From an uncultured Dyadobacter sp. (GTDB taxonomy: Bacteria; Bacteroidota; Bacteroidia; Cytophagales; Spirosomataceae): a stretch of 7,234 nt of DNA. Each line of letters starts with the position of its first letter. Position 1 is the stretch's first letter. The notes beneath the pieces were generated by a model. The model made no database searches, was not told where the DNA came from, and was given only the letters and a program-made list of their open reading frames with translations. A program made the position numbers and the translations under genes. This document shows, piece by piece, positions 1 through 7,234 of this stretch. The DNA is taken from positions 1-7,234 of the forward strand of contig CAMLNK010000190.1 in assembly GCA_946481035.1 (NCBI GenBank), read 5' to 3'.

Positions 1-833
1 GCTACGAACAATGCGCTGGTTCCGATCATCGTTGCGGCAACCACATAGGTGCCCAGCATCCATTTGGATGTGCGGTTCTTATAGATCATCTGAATACGGT
101 TTTTTAACTGAGATGGTTTGAAAAAGTGATTGGTCAGCGACGCGACAGGCGCATTGAGCGCATATGCGACGAGGAATTGGGCATAATATTCACGATTCGG
201 GGCTTGCGCATCGGCCAGGTACTCGTGAATTTCTTGCAGTGACCGCTTGTACAACAGCAGCACCGGGTTGAACCAGAAAATGGTCCGCAGGATTTCGATC
301 AGCAGAATGTCGACACTATGCCGCTGCTCGGTATGCACCATTTCGTGCCGCAGAATGGCGTCGAAGTGGTTTTCATAATCGTTGTGGTTAATCACGATCC
401 ATTTCAGGAACGAGAATGAGCCTATCTGGTTGGAGTCGATGAGGATTACGGTGCAATCTTCCAGATCGATGAGCTCGCCCGAGCGCAGGTATTTCACCAG
501 TTGGACGACGTTCCTGGTCAGCTGAGCGACGGCCACGGCTAGTCCGGCGGCGTAGATCAGCGTCAGGGTTTGCATCCACGTCCACGCTTCCGGTTTTTCC
601 GGCGCCTTCCCGATCACCGCAAATGCCGAAGCATTCACTTCATAGATCACAGGCAGTTCGGGAGCCGATGCCGGATAAATGATCTCCGGCAACGCGAAAG
701 CGATCAAGAGGGAGCCCAGCAGGTACCAGCGGTTCCATTGGAAGAACGTATGCTTCCGTAGCATCAACCAGTAGCAGGCGTACAACAGCACCCAGTAAAG
801 GCTCACCTTGCCGATATATATGAAAGTTTCCAT
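1..833 (-). CDS. M56 family (BlaR1/MecR1-type) membrane metallopeptidase, 3' end beyond window
   Basis: I translated this gene by hand because it runs off the left edge; 277 residues are visible from the ATG at 833. Hydrophobic segments lie at about residues 2-23, 36-53, 88-106 and 258-277. Between the third and fourth is the zinc peptidase domain, with HEMVH at 163-167 and a downstream EYLAD at 204-208 whose Glu is the likely third zinc ligand. This is the BlaR1/MecR1 order: three helices, a cytosolic peptidase loop, a fourth helix, then an extracytoplasmic part that here lies outside the window. In that family an outside signal activates the peptidase, which leads to loss of the partner repressor. 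The gene starts 14 bases after the BlaI-type gene, so the two are almost certainly co-transcribed. No Shine-Dalgarno site precedes it. The signal cannot be read from the visible part. Bacteroidota members often carry TonB-like or other C-terminal domains instead of a penicillin-binding sensor, so a beta-lactam role should not be assumed. Confidence 0.93.
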   Translation of the reverse strand, partial: METFIYIGKVSLYWVLLYACYWLMLRKHTFFQWNRWYLLGSLLIAFALPEIIYPASAPELPVIYEVNASAFAVIGKAPEKPEAWTWMQTLTLIYAAGLAVAVAQLTRNVVQLVKYLRSGELIDLEDCTVILIDSNQIGSFSFLKWIVINHNDYENHFDAILRHEMVHTEQRHSVDILLIEILRTIFWFNPVLLLYKRSLQEIHEYLADAQAPNREYYAQFLVAYALNAPVASLTNHFFKPSQLKNRIQMIYKNRTSKWMLGTYVVAATMIGTSALFV

Positions 834-3800
834 GGCTAACAGATGGTTTACTGGTCGTTTTTATGTTGGTTGATCAGCTTCATGATCTCATCGAGATCCT
901 TGGTGTTCAGGTCGTTATCTTTTACGAAGAAAGAAACCAGATTCGGCAGCGAATTATCGAAGTAGTTGACCATCAACTGCTTCATTTCGTGACGTTTATA
1001 TTCTTCTTCTGAAATCAGAGGATAATACTCGTGCGTCTTGCCATAGGCATTGTAGCCTACTACCTCTTTCTTTTCGAGAATGCGGATGATGGTCGACACG
1101 GTGTTGTAAGCCGGTTTAGGCTCCGGCATTTCAGCCAGGATGTCTTTCACGAATGCCTTTTTCAACTGCCAGAGAATTCGCATGACTTCTTCCTCAGCCC
1201 TCGTCAGGTTACGGATTTCCATAATGTTTCTTTTCTTTAAAATGGGTTATAAGTAATGGGTAATTCAAAGATATGACTATTATGTTAGTTTCAAAACTAT
1301 TTTATTAGTTATTGTAAAAAAATAAAAACCGTCGAAAGGTAATACGACGGTTTGGGTTGATTATCAATATTTTATGTCACGCATATTTTGAACCTTTACT
1401 GCGGAGAAACTGGCCTACATTGCACAGCGCGCCAGGCATTAACGCAACTTCGTGATCCCAGCCGAAAGTTGTCCAGTTGCCGGGCGTGGCAATCATGATT
1501 TGTTTTGTTTCAGTAAAAAACCAAATCACTTTCTCTACGCCGAATTCGAGGAGCTTCATCGTTTTCAACGCTACATACTTACTCTCGGTGACGTCTTCCA
1601 ACTCAATCCGCGTGTCCACTTCGACCGATATAACGGGAGGAACTTGTGCATAATTCAGATTGATTTGGTCGATTGTCAATACATTATAGTCAAAGACCAG
1701 GATGTCAGAAGCCAGATTGTTTCTCTTATTAATGTGGAGACCGGGTTCATTGGTAGCTACGAGATATCTGCTTTCGTCAATCGAACGAAAAAGAACACGT
1801 ACCAGATAACTGACGATGAATGATTGTAAACTACTGCAACCCATGACGCCTTCTTCATTGACATTGCCCGCAAGCACTTCATGGTAGCCTTTGTAGTAAT
1901 AAGGCTTCCCATCGATGATCTCGCGGATGAGCGATGTCGGAATGCTTTTCTCCAATGCATTTTCAGGAATGTCGAGGCCTGGTGTAGGTGAAGCAATCAT
2001 AGTTTGATCGTTTAGCTCAATAATCGAATATACAAAATTTATCTGCTGATTTTCAACCTAATATGCAAGCTTACTGGCTCGATGAGCTATCGGTAAAAAT
2101 AAAGGGCGACAGAATGTGATTCCGCCGCCCCTGGTATTAATGATGTACGTGATACTTATTCCACCACGCTCAACTTCACAGTATTCGTTTTGCGCTGTCT
2201 TGAAACCGGCATGCTCAATGTGTTAATGAACACGTCGCCTTTCTGCAACTCGCCTTTTTCAACGAGGAACGTCTTGATGTCCTCAATGAGGTCGTCGGTA
2301 GACACGCCCTGGTCGCGGTCGTAGTAGAATACCTTGGTACCCCAGTACAATGCGAGCTGGTTCATCAGCATTCTGTTCGATGTGAAGATCAGCAGGTTCG
2401 CCTTCGGACGGTGGTGCGACAGGCGGAAAGATGTATAGCCCGACCGTGTAATTCCGATGATAGCCGCAGCTTGCGTGTCGCGTGCGAGGCGGCAGGCGCT
2501 CATTACCACGTTGTCGTTCAATTTATAAGCACCAGGCGTGTCGTTTACAGCCGCGTGGTGTCTGAAATAAATGGTTTTGCTCGAAGCTTCTACTTTCAGA
2601 ATGGTGTTGGTCATGCTTTCCACGGCCAGGATAGGGTATTTACCCGAAGCTGTTTCTGCCGAAAGCATTACCGCATCAGCACCATCAAGTACCGAGTTCG
2701 CCACGTCGTTCAGCTCGGCGCGGGTTGCGCGTGGGCTTTCGATCATGGATTCCAGCATTTGAGTAGCCACAATTACCGGCTTACCGGCACGGTTACATTT
2801 TTCAACGATCATTTTCTGGATCATCGGAACCTCTTCCGCAGGAAGTTCAACTCCGAGGTCGCCGCGCGCTACCATGATCGCGTCGGTAGCTTCGATGATT
2901 TCGTCGATGTTGAGAATAGCCTCAGGCTTCTCGATTTTCGCTACAACGCGGGCAAGTTTGCCTTTGTTGGAGATGTATTCTTTCACTTTCAGGATTTCCT
3001 CAGCCGTACGAACGAACGACAATGCGATCCATTCCACGTTGTTTTCCAGGCCAAAGTCCAGGTCTTCGTAGTCTTTCGGCGTTACCGAAGGCATAGAAAC
3101 CTTTGTGTTGGGCAGGTTAACACCTTTTTTAGATTTCAGGTAACCACCATAAATAACCTCCGTAATCACATCCGTTCCTTCGATTCCGGTTACCAGCACT
3201 TCCAGCTTACCATCGTCCATCAACACGCGGTCACCGATCTTCACATCATTGTACATTCCATCGTAAGGTGTGCTCACTTTCTCGGCAGTACCCAGTACTT
3301 CGGTGTTCGAAAGGATCAGTTTCTTCCCTGGCTCAATCAGAACGCCATCTTTCTCGGCCACCAGACCGATACGGATTTTAGGTCCCTGCAAATCTTGAAG
3401 GATAGCCAGGTTAAGACCGTGCTCTTCGTTGATTTCGCGGATGTTGGTAAGTCTTTGGAGATGGTCAGCGTGGGTGCCGTGCGAGAAGTTCAAACGGAAC
3501 ACGTTCACTCCCGCTTTGGCCAATGCATATAATGTTTCTTTGGATTCCGAGGCCGGGCCTACGGTTGCAACAATTCTGGTTTTTTTGGAAGACATAAAGT
3601 TAATGTGCAGTAAAAATGATGTTTTATAAACAATCCACGTCGATGACTACCTGGATGCTTTTTAGCGTCTTGTCAGTAAGAGTGTCAATTACTTTTTCCT
3701 GTATAAATGACTTTGCCGCCTTAAAATTAATCTTTTCTCGTTCAAGTTTGATGAGAATATCGAACAAAAACTGATTTCTTACTCTTTCGACCAGCGGCGG

Positions 3801-6800
3801 CTGCGGCCCCAGAACCCTGCTGGCGCCCAAATGGGCCGTCAGTTTTTCGGCCAATACTTTTGCTGCCCGGGCAGCGGTGCCCTCGTCGATATGCTTCACC
3901 GTAACCTTGATGAGCCGCGTAAATGGCGGATAACTAAACCGCTCACGCTCCGCGATTTCGGCCTCGTACATGCCCTCATAATCGTTATTGATGATTTTTT
4001 CGAGCAGCGGCTGCGACGGGTTCGCGGTTTGGATCAGCACCTTCCCGGGTTTGTCCGCGCGCCTTCCCGCGCGACCGCTCACCTGCGTGAGCATCTGGAA
4101 CGCCCGTTCCGAAGCACGGAATTCGGGGAAATGGATAATGCGGTCGGCGTCGAAAATGCCCACTACGCTTACATTGTCAAAATCCAGACCTTTGCTCACC
4201 ATTTGTGTGCCGACGAGAATATCGATCCCGCCTTCCTCAAAATCCGAGATGATTTGCTGATAAGCATTCTTCGCACGTGTCGTATCGAGGTCCATGCGCT
4301 GCACGCGCGCCTCGGGATACATTACATTGATTTCCTCTTCGATCTTCTCCGTCCCGTAACCCATCGTTTTCACTTTGGGCGAACCGCAATGCGGGCAAGT
4401 CCGCGGTACCTCCTCCTTATGCCCGCAATAATGGCAACGTAGTTCACGTGCCTTCATGTGGTAGGTGAGGCTCACGTCGCAATTCGAGCATTCAGAAATC
4501 CAGTTGCATTCCTCGCATTGCAGGTACGGCGAGTAGCCGCGGCGGTTCTGGAAGAGAATAGTCTGTTCTTTATTTTTAAGGTTGTATTCCAAATGGCTGA
4601 GCAGCACGGAAGAAAACTCGTTCTTCATCTGCTTCTGGCGCTTTTCTTTCTTGGTATCGATCAATTCAAAACGCGGCAATGCGGCATTACCGAAGCGTTG
4701 CTTCATTTCCACCAACCCGTACCGACCGCTTTGCGCATGAAAATAGCTTTCCAAAGAAGGCGTCGCCGAGCCGAGCAGCGTTTTTCCCTTGTGCATGTAC
4801 GACATGATCACCGCCACATCGCGTGCATTATAGCGCGGCGCCGGGTCGTGTTGTTTGTAGGAAGTCTCATGTTCTTCGTCTACGATAATTAAACCGAGGT
4901 TATCAAAGGGAAGGAAAATAGCCGAGCGCACGCCGACTACAAACTGGAATTTTCCATCCAGAATGCCTTTCCAAACCTCCACACGCTCATTATCGGAGAA
5001 TTTGGAGTGGTAAATGCCCATCACATCCCCGAAAACTTTCCGGAGCCGGATCACGATCTGGGTTGTCAATGCGATTTCGGGAAGCAAGAACAAAACCTGG
5101 GTGCCGCTTCCGAGCGCTTGTTTGATTAATTCAATGTAAACCTCCGTCTTGCCACTGCCGGTAATGCCGTGCAGGAGCACTACTTCCTTCTCGCGGAAAA
5201 GCTCGTGGATTTGCCGTGACGCTTCTTTCTGGGTTTCGGTGAGCGTAATGGTCCCCATATTGCCCGTCGGAATGTCGTCGAAACGGGAGACGAATATCTC
5301 AAACTGTTCGAAAATGCCCTTTTTAATGAGCGTATTCAAAGAAGCGTCCGAAATGGTATCGTCCTGACTGAATACCGATTTATCCAAACCTTTGTAATTC
5401 AAATCCGGATTGTTGTAAACCGGGATGAAACTGAGGTATTTCAAAAGGATTTCCTGCTGTTTGGGTGTCTTGTCGAGGTCGCTGGCCAGCCTGGAAAGTG
5501 CTTCATTGGTGGTATAAGCAGCCGTCAGCCTGATCTTCTTCGCCACTTTCGGCTTATAGCGTTCTTTTACTTCTTCATACAAAATCACCGCCCGTTTCCC
5601 GACGAGCGATTTGATAATCGAGGTTATATTCGATTTCTGCAAAAGCCTTTCGACCTCCTCGTAGGAAAGTGTCTGATGCTTTTTAATCTCTTCCACAACC
5701 AAATGCTCCTGGTCGGTCAGCAAATCTTCGTGTTCGAATTCCGGGTTTAGCTGAATGCGTGACTGACTGGTGATTTTCAATCCGGCCGGCAACGCCACAT
5801 TCATTACCTCGCCGATATTGCAGAGGTAATATTCCGCCACCCAGGCAAAAAGTTCGAGCTGCTGCTGGGTAACGATCGGCTGCTCGTCGAGCAATTCGAG
5901 AATGTATTTCGCCTGGTATTTCACCGGTGGATTCGAATGCAGCTGTGCCACCACGGCCGTAATGACCCTTTTCTGCCCAAACTGCACGATTACCCGCGCC
6001 CCAACCTTGATCAACGGCGCCATTTCCCGCGGTACCCGGTATGTAAACAGGTTCGGAATCGGTACCGGCAGGATCAGATCGGCAAAAAAGGTGATTTCTT
6101 CCTCGAATAAGGAGGTCATTAGTTCAATTCTTTAATTCGGGCGCAAGTTCGCAATTTGTGGTCAAGCAATCAACGAAACATCGAGCGTAGCGGCATGCGC
6201 CCAGTCGACCATCGCATTGAAAAGCCGTATTTGACTGAATTTTTCAATATCGCTTTCGCGGATATCGGCGATTTCAATAATGCCCTCATCAAGCAGGAGC
6301 GCGCGCTGCGTGCCGGGCAGGAGCGGGCTCGCGGGCGTGAGCCATCGGTTACCATCCCAAAATGCGACGTTGCAAAAACTGGAATCGGTTACCAGGCCTT
6401 TTTTGATGATCAGTATCTCGTCGGCATCCCCGCGCTGCGCGTAAAGCGCATTCAGCGCATCACGATTATCATATTTATACCGGTAATCGATTTCATTATG
6501 ATAAACCCGCTGGATTTTGCGGATCGTACGGCGGGAATAAGGCTCCCATTTGATATTATCGATGTCTTTATCGTACGCCACCCGGCATTTGTGCATTGTT
6601 GCATCGATTGCGTCCGGTACTTCGAGCAATGCACTCAAATCCCAGTTATCATCGTAACCCCACAGTTCCCGGCGGGTTTTGTTCAGGCGCGCTTCGTGAT
6701 AGGGGAGATTTTTCAATCGTCGGTTTTCGACACAAATCGTTTCAAAGCACAACATGCAGGGTGTAGCTAAATGGGAGATAAACTTTATCGATCACTTCCT

Positions 6801-7234
6801 GATATTCGCTTTTTGCATTGCTCAGTGCAGTAATACCTCCGCCGCTTTTAAAAATCAGTTCTTGATCCTGCTGCTCGATGAAACGGATCATCACCGCGCT
6901 TTCAAAGTTTTCTCCATCGAAATAACCCATTACGCCGGTGTAATAACCGCGGTTATATTCTTCGGCCTCCTGAATGATTTCCAGCGTGCGCGGTTTCGGT
7001 GCGCCGGTAATGGAGCCAGCGGGCAATAGTTTTTTCAAAAGATCGCCGTATTCGCCATTAAAATTGGCCGGAAGAATGCCTGCTATTTCAGAGCTTACTT
7101 GTAAAAGGGTTTTGTCGGAAGTTTGAATGCGGTCGATATAACGGTAGCGCTCCACCCACACTTTTTCAGCCACCATACTTATGTCATTCCTGATTAGGTC
7201 CACAATCGTAGCATGCTCCGCGGCCTCTTTGTAA

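Overview
The window looks like a chromosomal segment from a member of the Bacteroidota, most likely a Cytophagales relative such as Dyadobacter or Spirosoma. This rests on four things: protein style, the absence of Shine-Dalgarno sites before every start, a promoter of the Bacteroidota type (TTTG, 18 bases, TAnnTTTG), and the pairing of a BlaI-type repressor with an M56 membrane peptidase. The genus is inference. Every gene I can support lies on the minus strand, so the layout is described from right to left, in transcription order.

Right part (7234 to 2095): a probable co-directional block of pabB (3' part only), an aminotransferase class IV gene (pabC-like), priA and pyk. The first two overlap by 14 bases, and the following gaps are 42 and 28 bases. 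I see no terminator or clear promoter inside the block, and a strong hairpin terminator follows pyk. The first two products would make 4-aminobenzoate for folate from chorismate and glutamine. PriA restarts stalled replication forks. Pyk carries out the last ATP-yielding step of glycolysis and has the lysine associated with potassium-independent pyruvate kinases.

Middle (2033 to 1316): a single Uma2-family (PD-(D/E)XK nuclease fold) gene, with its own weak candidate promoter and its own terminator. It is insulated from both neighbours and has no visible partner gene.

Left part (1310 to 1): a regulatory pair of a BlaI/MecI-type repressor and an M56 (BlaR1/MecR1-type) zinc metallopeptidase, the latter cut by the left edge. 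The short region upstream holds two 14-base dyads, ACTA-N6-TAGT, 20 bases apart. They sit on and between the promoter elements, which supports autorepression released by proteolysis. This is the best-resolved regulatory unit in the window. No gap exceeds 155 bases. I found no RNA genes, mobile elements, CRISPR arrays or evidence of an undescribed system; most of the window is ordinary core genome.
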